Below are positions 50,267 through 61,420 of a DNA stretch of 64,000 bases, one piece after another. Source of the stretch: Cristatella mucedo (lineage: Eukaryota; Bryozoa; Phylactolaemata; Cristatellidae); NCBI GenBank assembly GCA_009760855.2, contig WPIO01000027.1, positions 1,992,501-2,056,500 of the forward strand. Reading direction: 5' to 3'. Positions within the stretch are counted from its first letter, which is position 1. Each line of letters opens with the position of its first letter. The notes below the pieces were generated by a model that made no database searches, was not told the origin of the DNA, and saw only the letters and a program-made list of their open reading frames with translations. The position numbers were made by a program, and so were the translations under genes.

Positions 50267-53200
50267 CTGCAACAAACAATTAGGTCCGGCATATGCTGAT
50301 TTGCTGACACGGCAGACACATTTTAGGCTGGCAAGACAGATCTCGCACTGCTGCTATAGCATGTTTGCCGAATCAATTCATCGCTTTAGCAGCTGGAAGG
50401 ATTCTCTTGAAACGTTGACCAACTCTAACGGAGGACTTTCTTGGGTTGTGCTGTGGAGGGCGGCGAGTGGGAAGCTACAGCTGGTGCTGAAGTCAGGCAG
50501 GGCGGGTGGCTCAGCCGGTCAGTCAGCAGGTGCCACATTCCTCCCACATTTCTGATAGCAAACAAAGGGCCGAGCTCGGCAGATTAAACAGCCTAGTTCA
50601 TGTAGCTGCAAAAAAAAGCCTTGCAGCTGCTATCACTTTGCTTACAGCAGGCAATTAAAGATTGCTTGCTGCAGATATCGAACACCCGACTTCGGTCATG
50701 AAGAGCTAGTGCCTTGCCTCTGGGCTGAGACCCGTGGTACTAGCTACCGTGCTGTAAGCCGGTCAATGGTTTGAGGCACCCTACATGACTTTAAGGACAA
50801 TCCCCAGACACTATCTCCGCTCCACTATCTCTGCTGGCCGAATTTGAGTGGTCAGGAGTACCGACTCAAGCGTACAAACAGCTTACAGTAAATGACGAGT
50901 GGACGGCTCGAACGGTCCACACCGACAGGGTGTCACTGTTAACTTCACACATTGTATGTGTATACAGATAAGGACTATATTGTAGGTGTATACAGATAGT
51001 CTTCTTTGCCTCGATGGGGCAGCCAATAGGTATCACTGGAGGCGTGGCAGCCGAGTCTCTGCCAGGTTTGCTAGTGTCGGCCAACTGCTAGGAGATTGCT
51101 AAAAGCTTCGGAAGCTGAGAACACTGGGAGCTTACTTCCTCGCCTTCGAGAGCTACCGCCAAGAAGTGAGCAGCAGCAGCGCTGCAGTACACAAAAGAAG
51201 ATATCTGATGACAAGCCTCACCAGAGTAGAGCCGTTATGACCAAAATGTCCAATATCAGATGCATCAAATCGCTATTACAATTTCCTTTCACAACTGCGA
51301 CAACTGGGACTATAAGACCACAGCTGCAGTTTCGGTCAGGGAGCTGGCTACGCTTTCTGCCTCTACAGCTCTCACCCCTATGCAGATCAGCGTATTACCC
51401 CAGCTCTAAGCGCTAGTATCAAGTCAGGTAAGAAATCGGGTGAAAGGCAACGCTCCGGCTTAGCAGAAATCCCTGCCCGCGTGCTGCTGACTTATGCACT
51501 GCAGTCGGTGGGAGAGCTGCTGCGGCAGATGGCTTCACTAAGCTGGTGTGATATTAGGTCCAGTAAGCTGTTACTGTGCAGTCGAGGTCCACATGGTAAT
51601 ACCTTACAACGTTTAGCCCATGGTGATGTGGTACTCGGGCAGTGGTTTAGGCCAGTGCAGGAGCCCATGACCAAGATCTAACCAGGAGCTGAAGCAAAGT
51701 CAAGCCAGCCAATGACCTCCCCAGATCGCCCTAGCTAATCAATACAGGATTCCCATCCCATTGTTTGCCCTAACTGCAATTAATAATACATCACCGTCAT
51801 GGTCTGAGATGAAAGCTTTATCAGGCCATAGTGTGTGCTGAGTCGGTGCAGAAAAGGCACACACATGGCATCAATTGAGAATTCAGGATAGTTTGAGGAG
51901 ATCCAGTAGCCGAGATGTTCACGTTGTTGCACATCTAAAGAATGTGCATTTAGTACCGCCTCCCCTCCCAGTTGAAACAAAAACGTTGCAGCAAAGATTG
52001 AGTTACTGCTTTTAGTAAGAGTGCTACCGATGGCCCAAGCAAGGTGCTTTAAACACTTGCTGCTACCAGTCCCAGACCTGCTGGAGCGATTGACGGCAGA
52101 GGAACAATCAAACTGCCAGTCGAGGGTTGGAAGACAAACTGCAGCACAATCGTTTTGGATCTGAGGATCCGGAACAGTTCAGCTGCCGGTCACACAAACT
52201 ATGAAGAGTCCAATTACAAAATACAAGCCGGCCAGTGGTACTGCCTAGCCATTAGATAGATGCTCTTGGGTCGCATGGTATTCCTTAGACAGCTGAGACT
52301 TGTGGATGGGGGTCAGCAGGCCCTGGACCCCTTGATATGCAGGCCAAGCTGAGATCATGGGGCTCTTTCAGCTTCTTTTGAGTTGGTGGGGCAATAAGAC
52401 AACAAAACGTGTGACAACAAGAGCAGACGCATTGGGAAGCACTAGAAGACTCTCTGGCCACTGCAAAAAACTGCTAGAAAGACCTGTGAAGTCAATTAAA
52501 ACCATATCCTGAGCGTGGCCCTCATGTGCAGAGTTGTCTGACTAGCTGACTAGAAGCAAAATTACAAGCCAGAGGCAAAGCGATACTAAGCTTGCTTTCA
52601 AAATTGTTTAGCCTTCGGTGGTCCAACGGCTGAAAAAGAAAGGTTTGCACAGCAGGCCACCGACACAGCCACGAAGTGGACGAGTCTAGAGATCAATACG
52701 ACCAACGGTTGTCAGTTTCGTGGGCTGCTGCAGCAGCAGCCATACTGCCTGGCCTCTGGAGTGCACTTGAAAGCTCGGTCGCCCGAATTGGCCACCGGGC
52801 ACATGCCCTCACACTTCCTAGAGTAGCTGCTCCAGAGCAAGGTCAGATTTTGCCCCCTTGACTTGATCCTGGTACGTGCCCATTGTTGTTGCAACCAGTA
52901 CAGCGGCGATCAGCAGCTACACTCAAGCTTGCACACTCAAGCCTTCGCCACCTGGGACTTCTGCTACTTCTGCAGCTGCCTATAAGTGAGGACATCGAAT
53001 TACCTGATCCTACCGATCCTACCTGACACTTCGAAGGTCAGTCAAACGTGGCTCCATAAATGTAGCAATCCTGCTGCTAAGACCCTGGGCAAGGCGCTAA
53101 TGTTTGCAGCAGTGGCCAAGCCACCCTGGTGAATTTGTTAGGTATCAAGCCCAGTCAAATCGAATCTCGTGCACTGGTCTAAGCCATCGCCAGTGCAGCT

Positions 53201-53736
53201 GCTTTGCTTGTAAGTAGTAAGCAGCATGCTTTAACCAGCAAAGTGCAGCTAGTGCTGCCTACACGATTCTTTCCTATATGATTATTCCAACCGAATGTCT
53301 AGACAATCAGGTAAAATATGCCTTTCACCATCTGTAAGCATTAGTTCTCTTACTACATACTGCATAGGTTTAAGCATTATAACCTTTGAATGCATTACTG
53401 GTTGAGAGGCCAACAGTTTCCAGGGCATTGGAGCAGTGGATTCGAGAAGCGAAAAGTTACTTTCGGTGCATTTAATGCAGTCTTTCAGGACGAGCAATGC
53501 ATGGTGTCATACGTGCAGCGGCTTTGCTGTTAGGCCCATTATATAGCTTAAATAACATGGACAGCGCAGGGTCCCAGGCATCCCAGAATAAGCCAGCAGC
53601 AGCAGAGACCAAGCGAGCGAAATATCTCCGACTCCAAAACAATTGCTTTTTTCCTAAATTAAGCATACTTGCCTGCCTTCGATGATTGCTGTTTAACACG
53701 TTTGCTTAAGAAAATGTTGACAACCCAGGCATACCC
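50267..53736. other. Upstream of exon 1: no recognised exon
   Basis: About 3.5 kb searched by eye on the reverse strand for Cys-rich repeats or a signal-peptide exon ending in phase 1; none found. No named element either. Confidence 0.5.
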
Positions 53737-53850
53737 TGATTTGGCCCTAGGATAAGATACTTGCCTTTAGCAATCAGGGTCACGGGCCAGAGTCCTAAGG
53801 CGCCTACGAAGCTCCCGGGTAGTGACTGAGGTCTCTTAGCTATACCGTAG
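53737..53850 (+). mobile_element. Degraded SINE-A-like copy
   Basis: CTGATTTGGCCCTAGGATAA, CACGGGCCAGAGTCCTAAGG and CTGAGGTCTCTTAGCTATAC keep the order of SINE-A loosely. Confidence 0.35.
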
Positions 53851-55904
53851 CTAGACTGCAGCAATGCTAGACATGTATTTTGTGTCAGTGGACGACAAGG
53901 AGCTGGCCACAGCCCTTCAGTCCTGTCTCACCCCGCTCCTCTAGCTGCCTTTCTCCAGGACCTAGCATTCCTGAAAGAGGAGACTGTTAAGGATGTGTAT
54001 GAAACAACATCGAAGGCTTAGACTTACAGAAGAAACTAGTTTGAGTGATCCAATTTCCCTTGCCTTGAAAATTATACCCGCCAAAGATTATCTAAGTTGC
54101 CGTTTCATTAGTCTTTACCGCCATGACTACTGGCATCTACTTACTAGCTGCAATTACAGAAGTCAGATTCCTTAAAACGATAATCAATTTATGTTGGTAA
54201 ATTATTTCAATTACATTATTATTCTGTCTAAATGCCTACATTTCACAACTAGGGGTAAGCTTAACTTAAACGGCCAAGCAGAGCCAGGATTAAGCCAAGA
54301 AAGGATCCGACTTTTAAGCTTGCTAGCAAGCAACCAATAACAGGAAGGCTTAACTGGTAGGTCGTAGAGCAAAAAAAAGCAGCTTAAAACCCATCTTGGG
54401 TTGACTTCCTATTCCCTTTCCTACTACTGTGTAACAAGCAAACCTCTAGCGCACCTAAGTCGTGTACCACTCAAATGTTTCTTTACACCACATAAAACAC
54501 ACGGCATGCAAACTATTCTATGGTTAAGTGGAACTACGCGATCATCAGTTTAGACAGAGATTGGTGCTAACAAAAGCCAGGCTGCATAGACTTGAGTGCA
54601 AGACGGCATGCTGCATGATGACGTCATGTGGCATGATGACACAGCAGAGCATTTGTCTCGCCCAGTAATATTATCGAAGCAAGGAAGTACGGCTGACATA
54701 CTAGGATGACATTTGAAACAAGATATGTCCGTGCTGCAATGGGTCCGTGGCAGGACGACCAAGGTTCTGCAGCATCGACATAAAGAAGTGAACTAGCACG
54801 TGCACGAGGCAAGGCAGAATTTGTGACTGTGCATTAACAATAAAGCATCAGCTCGTCGTGAGGCCTGAGGTTGGTTGCTTCCAGTAGCTTCTGCTGGGTC
54901 GCTCACACATGCCCTTCGTGCTGTTATGGAGCAATAGAGATGCTGTGTGAGGCATCGATATCGAGCAATCACACTATCATCCTGAGCAGATAAACGTACT
55001 TCCATTTCCATACAGGCGCTTTATATACACGGCAGGGCTCGACCGCTCAAACTTGATCGGCCAAGGTACGAGCACCTTTGTGGGCGCAGCCACACCCACA
55101 ATGTTGTTTCACCCCAGCCGGACTCACACCGTGGCCCACGAGCGCCCTGGCTGAGTACCAGCTTGCTGGGCACTGCAGTCAGGCGGCATTAGCTAGCTAT
55201 GCCCATTTGCAACGGGTCAGCTCTGGTCGCATGACCCCCTAGCCTAGCCTTGCAGTCAACTACTTTCGGCTTGTCCTTCACTGGCCTGTGTGGGACACTA
55301 TCCACTCTCTCTCCCTCTCACTCTCACGTTCTCCTTTCTCTCCTGGCGCTCCAGATCTGCTGACGTGACGGCTACTATCGCTGCATCCGTATAGCAGCAA
55401 CCTGCATCCGACTTTATGTTAGCTCGTTTGCACTGCCTGCACATGATACGGTACAGCCATCGTCGTCAGCACCACCATATGCTTGTGGGGGCTTTGCTCT
55501 TCGTCGAGCCACCTTCACGAGAAAGCCCCCTACACCTTATCCTTGGGCCACAATGGGTGGTGAGCGACCGAGCTACACGAGTACACCTGTTCCTAAGCCG
55601 AGCAATTGCCGTTCGTGTCACGTGATCCCCTTCCCAACACACCCACCTGACATGAGCAGGGGGTGGTGCTTTGACCATGTATTATTTTGTAGGCCTCTCG
55701 TCTCTCTGCTGGCTTTGATTTCCGGATCCGTCGACAGTCGGGCAGAAGCACAAACAACGCGGCAGCTCACGAAGGTCTCGAAGTGCTATTGCAGGCTAAA
55801 GTGCTCGCCGAGCTGCCTATAATTAAGCGATCGGTCCATCCGAGCCATCCAGTCCATCCATCCCCCCCCGATACTGCTCCCTAAAGCTACCTCGCTGAAG
55901 GAAG
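53851..55904. other. Unassigned stretch
   Basis: About 2 kb with short CT-rich and CA-rich pieces. No gene or element recognised. Confidence 0.5.
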
Positions 55905-56275
55905 CACATCTTCCTTCGCTTAACGACCGTTGGCGACAGAAGCTTTAGCTCTGCAGGTTCTAGACTGGAATTCGCTTCCACAATTCTTACGCCACGACAA
56001 CTACTCTCCTACTGCCGACTATGGCTCATCCTTTTCAGCGGTCCTGAGCTGCTACTTTAATGCTACTCACTATCTCAACTGCTCTCCTGACTCTGCTATG
56101 CTTCCCACTTTCTCTTTATTGCGTGAGACAAAGTCTGTTGGCTACCAAATGCGTACCGAAAGCCTCGTAGGCTGTAGTGAGTGCGCTATACAAAACTCTC
56201 CTGCGTAACACCCACATGGTCTTTATGACTTTGTGGAGTTACAGACGGAGATATATTACATTACATTACATCTCT
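55905..56275 (+). mobile_element. LINE-2 family 3' fragment
   Basis: CTTAACGACCGTTGGCGACA, CACGACAACTACTCTCCTAC, GCGCTATACAAAACTCTCCT, GGAGTTACAGACGGAGATAT and (TACAT)n. Truncated just before the VGDRSFSSAG block. Confidence 0.85.
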
Positions 56276-57186
56276 GAGCCGCAGCGCCAAGATCGCGCGC
56301 GGCGCCCAGTTCGGTCGAACGTCGCCACGCCTTACCTCGAAGTCCGACACCGAGCGTCGCCACAAATAGCCAGGCAGCGCGGCGCAGCATCCCTAAATTC
56401 CGCGGATGGGGCGCGAAGGGTTGACGATTTCGCAGCGGTCGGCGCCCTGTCCTCACGTCGGGCTATAGCACAGGCGCGCCATCGCACGCCGCCGAGCTAA
56501 GAACGCAGTTCGGCACGGCTCCGTCGGGAAGAATTAAGCGCGAGAATGCCCTCGCGTGTTATTAACACAAACAACAATGAGGTTTTTGTTCCGGTTAAAA
56601 TGGCTGCACCGCCCCTCCGCCCGCAAGCGCCGCGAGTCGTCAGGCAACGGGGCGGCCGCATCCGCGCCGTTGGAGCGGCGAGCGCGTTACGCACGAGCCG
56701 CGGACATGCCGGGTCGTCCCAGCTCTCGTTCGTCTGGCGGCCTCGCGCGCCAGCACGCAGCCCCCACCACGCCGCCGGAGGCGCGCTTCTTCGGCCGGGG
56801 GGGGGGCGCGTCAAACGACTCGAATGGGGGCGCAGATGACGTGGGGCGAGGCGCCGTCGTCTGTCAAACCGCCAGCTCAACGCACAAGCCACTCGCAAAA
56901 TGCGGGCCGTCGCGCGCGCGGGCTTCTGCTTGGTGAATAGCCTATGGCCAAGCGGCGCGATCTGGCCTTTCGTCTGGACGGTCGCCTCACTGGCGACGTC
57001 GCTGGCGTCGCTCAACCTCGCTTTTCGCCCAGTTTGGATGGGGCAGGCCGTTCGCTCCATTCGTTGGCGCTTGGTTCTCGGAAGCGAGGCCTCGCTAAAG
57101 CGATTCGAGTGCGACCCTTGTCACCAAATCCACGGGGAGCGAGGATCTAACGGCGGCGCTAGGCAAACCAGCCTAATTAAGGTGGC

Positions 57187-57465
57187 GAATTGCTATTCGC
57201 GATTATGCGCTTATGCAAGAGTTTATCGTCGATGCCGTATAAAAGGCCGGCTGCTTGAGGTTGGCTGTGGGGATTCGAGACTCGGGGAGTTGGCATTGGA
57301 GGGAGCCGATGCGAGCTCAAGACCACGCAGCCGTAGGTGTACGCCTGTAGGTCGTCGTTGAACGTCTGCAACCGTCCGCTGGCGCTAAATAGATTTGTCT
57401 CCATTAGGGATACGAACTTGGCATGGCTATGCTACGGCATGAGCGCTCGTCGTCGCTGCTCTGTC
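57187..57465 (+). promoter_or_regulatory. Promoter-like tandem unit, copy 1
   Basis: TATTCGCGATTATGCGC, then GCCGTATAAAAGGCCGGC (TATA-like), CTGCAACCGTCCGCTGGC and GCTACGGCATGAGCGC. The same order recurs in copy 2 directly downstream. Confidence 0.5.
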
Positions 57466-57499
57466 GGCTTGATCGCGATTATAAGATTATGATCATTAT

Positions 57500-57760
57500 T
57501 ATAAGATCGCGATTATAAGATTATGCGCTGGTTTATCACTGAGACCCTGTAAAAGGCCGTCGCCCTGAGATAGAGGGCAGTGAGTACTCCGGCGTAGTGG
57601 CGTTAGAGCTGACGTGAGACTTAGGCCACATTGTCGTTGTAGTGCGTCTGTAACCGTCCGCTGTTGTTCAATGGATACGTCTACATAGTGGATACGGACT
57701 CGATACGCTACGGTACGAGCACGTCGTCGCCGTCGTCGCCACCGATACTTTCGGCCGATA
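57500..57760 (+). promoter_or_regulatory. Promoter-like tandem unit, copy 2
   Basis: GATCGCGATTATAAGATTAT, CCCTGTAAAAGGCCGTCGCC, CTGTAACCGTCCGCTGTTG and GCTACGGTACGAGCACG, diverged from copy 1. Tandem promoter units of this kind occur at the 5' ends of some retrotransposons, but no such element follows here. Confidence 0.45.
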
Positions 57761-58519
57761 CGCGCGTGCGTACGTGCGTCTGTGGAGCACGTACGAGTAG
57801 CTAGCCGCGCTACAAGGTTCGGGCGTCGCCAGTATTCGTCGCGCGTCGGCTGCTGAGACGTCGGCACAGCGCCGCGTTTGGTGCGAGGTCGCGACCGGAC
57901 GTGGAAGCCGCACGCCGCGTTCGTAGCAAGGACATTAGCGAGCAGCTCGGACAGTCTTGCTTGCCTGAGAGTCGCCATCGCCCAGCTGCGAGGCCTACGT
58001 CCGACGCTCCCGGTGGCTGCTCGCCAGCGAGCCGTCGAAAGTCGGGTTTAATGTCCGGCTTAAAATTCTTCGCGTCCTTCGCCGGGCCTAACAATAGCTT
58101 CGGTAATAAGAAGGGTGCGAGCAACAGAGTTGCCCGATATCGTTAGCAGACGCCGAGCTAGGATTTCCATCGTGAAAGACCCGCAAGATTTGTATGTGCT
58201 GCTAAAGACCCGTGAGTAATAAAAGTTATAGCGCACAATGGTTGCGTTTATTCGATGCCGTGTGCACCCGCTGTTTCTGTAGCAACGTGACACTAATGTA
58301 CATGCCCCACCTGTTACCAATAGTTAAGCTATCGTCGCAGCGCAGCGTCAGGCCACTAATGCAGATTATATTTCTTGACGTCTGCTGCAATCCATCAAGC
58401 TGTCACGCCTTGAAAGAGATAAAGGAGAGTCTCGTTGACCACTCGCGCCCGCGCTGCATCTCCGCGAGACTCCACGAGAACTGCCGCCGCCGGAGCCACT
58501 GTATTAGTTAAAAATATTT

Positions 58520-59200
58520 AACTAGCTCTTTAGTTCTGTCTCGGCTTGATTATTGTAATTCTCTTTTGGCTGGGCTACCAAGGAAAGCAACTTGGCCACT
58601 GCAGCTGACTGTGAATATGGCTACAAGGCTAGTCTTCAAGACCCAGAGGTTTGACCACGTGTCTCCTTTACTGAAAGAGCTAGGATGGATGCCGATTGAT
58701 CAACGGATACAGAGCAAAGTTCTTACGCTGACCCACAAGGCTCGCCACGGCTTGGCTCCTTCGTACCTAGCTGAACTGCTGCATCAGTTTCAACCTGTTC
58801 GCGCCCTCTGGTCCTGTGTGGACAATAAATTAGCTGTCCCATTCCTCCGCTTAAAGGCCGTTGGTGATAGAAGCTTTAGCTCTGCAGGTCCTAGACTGTG
58901 GAACTCACTTCCACAATTCTTACGCAACGACAACTACTCCCCTACTGCTGACTATGGCACATCCTTTTCAGCGGTCCTGAGCTGCTACTTTCATGCTACT
59001 CACTACCTCAACTGCTCTCCTGACTCTGCTATGCTTCCCACTTTCTCTTTGTTGCATGCGACGAAGTCTGTTGGCTACCGAATGCGTACCGAAAGCCGCT
59101 TAGGCTGTGAGTTCGCTATACAAAACTCTCCTGTGTAACACCCACTTGGTCTTGATGACTTTGTGGAGTTACAGACGGAGATACATTACATTACATTGCA
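58520..59200 (+). mobile_element. LINE-2 family 3' fragment, well preserved
   Basis: Open frame from 58566 to 59138: MAGLPRKATWPLQLTVNM, HVSPLLKELGWMPIDQR, RSFSSAGPRLWNSLPQF, ending SVGYRMRTESRLGC. 3' UTR GGAGTTACAGACGGAGATAC and (ATTAC)n tail. This 191-codon frame is the intact C-terminal end of the LINE-2 polyprotein. Confidence 0.9.
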
Positions 59201-59617
59201 GCATCGACACAAACGCGGCGGTTGCTTATCGGCAGGGGAATTTATAAGCGAGACGAAATTTAGTACACGGTCGCCGTCGGCGCGGGATGGGGCACGTAGG
59301 AATAGGGCGCGGCCCAGCTCGCAGCCTGCTATTTGGGGAGGGGCAAATACCGCATCATCATCCCCTCGACTCCACCGTTGAGTATGAGTTGAGTATTCTG
59401 CCTATTGTCAGCCGCTAGAATACCTGCACGAGCAAGTCGAGCACATTCCGGCATATTCCGAATGAATCGGACAGTTCTCGCGCGGCTCGACTACGTGCGC
59501 CCTCTTCGGAGAGCGTTCGGAGTAGGACAGCTAGTCGGCTCCTGCAGAGGGCGCTCTCTGTTTCTCGCAGCCCAGAGCTGCTGCCGACGACCCGCCGACC
59601 CTAGCGCGTGCAGCTGC
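59201..59617. other. Unassigned GC-rich stretch
   Basis: About 420 bp between the LINE-2 tail and the hAT MITE. CpG-rich; contains GCAGAGGGCGCTCTCTGTTT. Nothing recognised. Confidence 0.55.
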
Positions 59618-59625
59618 GTCTAGGA

Positions 59626-59810
59626 CAGCGGTTCTCAACCTGTAGGTCGCGACCCCTTTGGGGGTCGAAAGATCCAGTCATAAGAGGTTGCCTAGACCAT
59701 CGGCAAGCGCGAATTTTTCACACAATAATTTTATGGTTGGGGGTCACCACAGCAACAGAGGAACTGCTTTTAAGGGTCACGGCATTAGGAAAGTTGAGAA
59801 CCGCTCACTG
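59626..59810. mobile_element. SPIN-like hAT MITE with 8-bp target duplication
   Basis: 185 bp flanked by the perfect direct repeat GTCTAGGA (59618-59625 and 59811-59818). Left terminus CAGCGGTTCTCAACCTGTAG; right terminus, reversed, CAGTGAGCGGTTCTCAAC, which is the same apart from a 4-base insertion. Interior GGTCGCGACCCCTTTGGGGG, ATAATTTTATGGTTGGGGGT and CACGGCATTAGGAAAGTTGA closely match my memory of the SPIN/Charlie-type non-autonomous hAT elements. It has no coding capacity; movement depends on a hAT transposase supplied elsewhere. Confidence 0.88.
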
Positions 59811-59818
59811 GTCTAGGA

Positions 59819-60638
59819 GGAGCCGAGACCACCTCTCGGGCATATAGTTGCCTGGCAGCTTTAGCGCTCACTGTGAATGTTGAGCTCACAGCTTTAGCGC
59901 GACTGTTGAGAGCAGTCGACATAGCGAGCGGCAAGAAAATGAGAGGCCATTTTCATAGCACTGTACCCTAGAGTAGGCGGACCCACTGACATTCGATATG
60001 TCGGGCTGGGCGTCGCCTTGCCCCGGAAGGGTAAAGCCTGTGGGTCAGCTCCCAGAGTTCCGAGGACGGGAACTGGGTACAATGTGCTCGCTCTCTTTCG
60101 GCGGAAGCTCTCGACGATGTTGGACGTCCGCTCCGTCTACCACAGAGTACTCAGCTAGCCGGGTCTTGGACGGCGTATGCTTGTACTGGTGAGACGGAGT
60201 CCTGCGACGGTGCGACTGTGGAAGCCGACTGAGCACTAACACGTTTGTTCGCGCTTGCGGCGTCATCCCGTGCCCCTGTAGTTTACCTTGTATAGGAACT
60301 TCCTCTGTAGGCTTGTTTAGTGCCCTCCTTTGTATAGCGCATGCGTGTGTATTATATAAAGTGTTGTGTACCCGATTGATCACGCGTGAACCACTGTTAC
60401 CGAAGGGCCCAGCGTAACGACCCAGAACGGACATAGATAGTAGCGAGCCATAGTGGGAGTTGGCCGCTGGCCCATTGAACTCGGTTACAGCACTGAACCT
60501 TTCCAGATCTTCTGCCCCTCCGCAAGGAGGGGGTGGGGGATGCGTTTGTTGAGGCATTGCGGCTCACGGCTCTTTCCCATGGTAATCGGCTGCCCAAGTG
60601 CTTGCTACATTCAAGCCACCGACTGAAGGCTTTACTTT
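59819..60638. other. Unassigned stretch
   Basis: About 820 bp. ATTATATAAAGTGTTGTGTA near 60350 is TATA-like; no gene recognised. Confidence 0.5.
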
Positions 60639-60987
60639 GACTCACTGTCTACTTAAACGAGAATGTATCGATTTTCTTGCATGCGTCAGCCCCAGATAAT
60701 CGCCACCTACGATGGCAGGACGCCTTTCTGGGCCAGAGCTGTGTAGAGCTTTGAGTAGTGGTCCAAGCGGCCCACCAGCATACAGGATCTGCTGAGCTAA
60801 CTCCACTCCACTTTGCTGCAAAGTTTTTCTTTTGACTGCAAGCTCCCTAGCTTTTGGTGCATCAAATGAATAGTCATTTACCCTGTTGCATGCCGAGAAG
60901 AAATTGTGGTAACCTTGATCGATGTCTCCGCCTGTCAATTCTGTCGCGAGAACTGGTAGATAAATGTAAAAGTCCGAGCTCCTCTGG
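60639..60987 (-). CDS. Unassigned protein-like open frame, possible exon
   Basis: Reverse-strand open frame without an ATG, bounded on the 5' side by a possible acceptor (GGAATTTTAG) and ending at TGA. Reads RSSDFYIYLPVLATELTG, NRVNDYSFDAPKARELAV, QILYAGGPLGPLLKALHS: balanced composition, unlike the biased frames nearby. I do not recognise the family. It could be a last exon of a host gene or a piece of a transposon protein. Confidence 0.3.
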
Positions 60988-61243
60988 CTAAAATTCCTCT
61001 AGCTAACTTGAGCAGCTGATTACGTGAGTAGTAGTGGGCAGAACCACAAATCAGCGAAAGCGGGAGCTTACGGGTGCTTTAAATACTACCCTAGAAATAG
61101 ATTGAGCAGCTACAAAAGGCGTGGCGCCTTACGCTTCTGCAGGGCGTGATTCCCTCCCTCATAACCCATCGCCGCCGTAAAATGGCAATGACCCATGAAC
61201 CGGCGGCATCGCCATTATAAGCACCACTGGGCCATGAGCTGGC

Positions 61244-61420
61244 CGGAGGCTGGAGCCAAAGAATGAAGTGACCTAAAAGTGAGCGACACAACTTTGAAGT
61301 CAATCCGTTGCTTGACTGGTAGCCAGTGCATGTCGGCGAGAAGTGGTGGGATGTGGCAACTGCGATGCTTGCGACAGAAAAGCCTAGCTGAGTTTTGCAC
61401 CAGCTGTAATCGCCTGATTT
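61244..61420 (-). mobile_element. LINE-1 family internal fragment without tail
   Basis: GTCAATCCGTTGCTTGACTG, GTAGCCAGTGCATGTCGGCG and GCACCAGCTGTAATCGCCTG are the reversed LINE-1 protein end; both the tail and 5' part are missing. Confidence 0.8.

Larger units (their letters stand above)
56276..58500. other. CpG-rich region between two LINE-2 copies
   Basis: About 2.2 kb visibly richer in G+C and CpG than the rest of the window. Contains GGTTAAAATGGCTGCACC near 56595, which looks like a metazoan start context (AAAATGG), and long but low-information open frames on both strands (up to 187 codons). It may be a CpG-island promoter of an unseen gene or an unrecognised element; I cannot assign a product. 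Confidence 0.5.

Noticed and set aside
56497-57060. 187-codon reverse open frame in the CpG-rich block
   Set aside because: High G+C makes long chance frames likely; the translation is Arg/Ala/Pro-rich with no recognisable motif.
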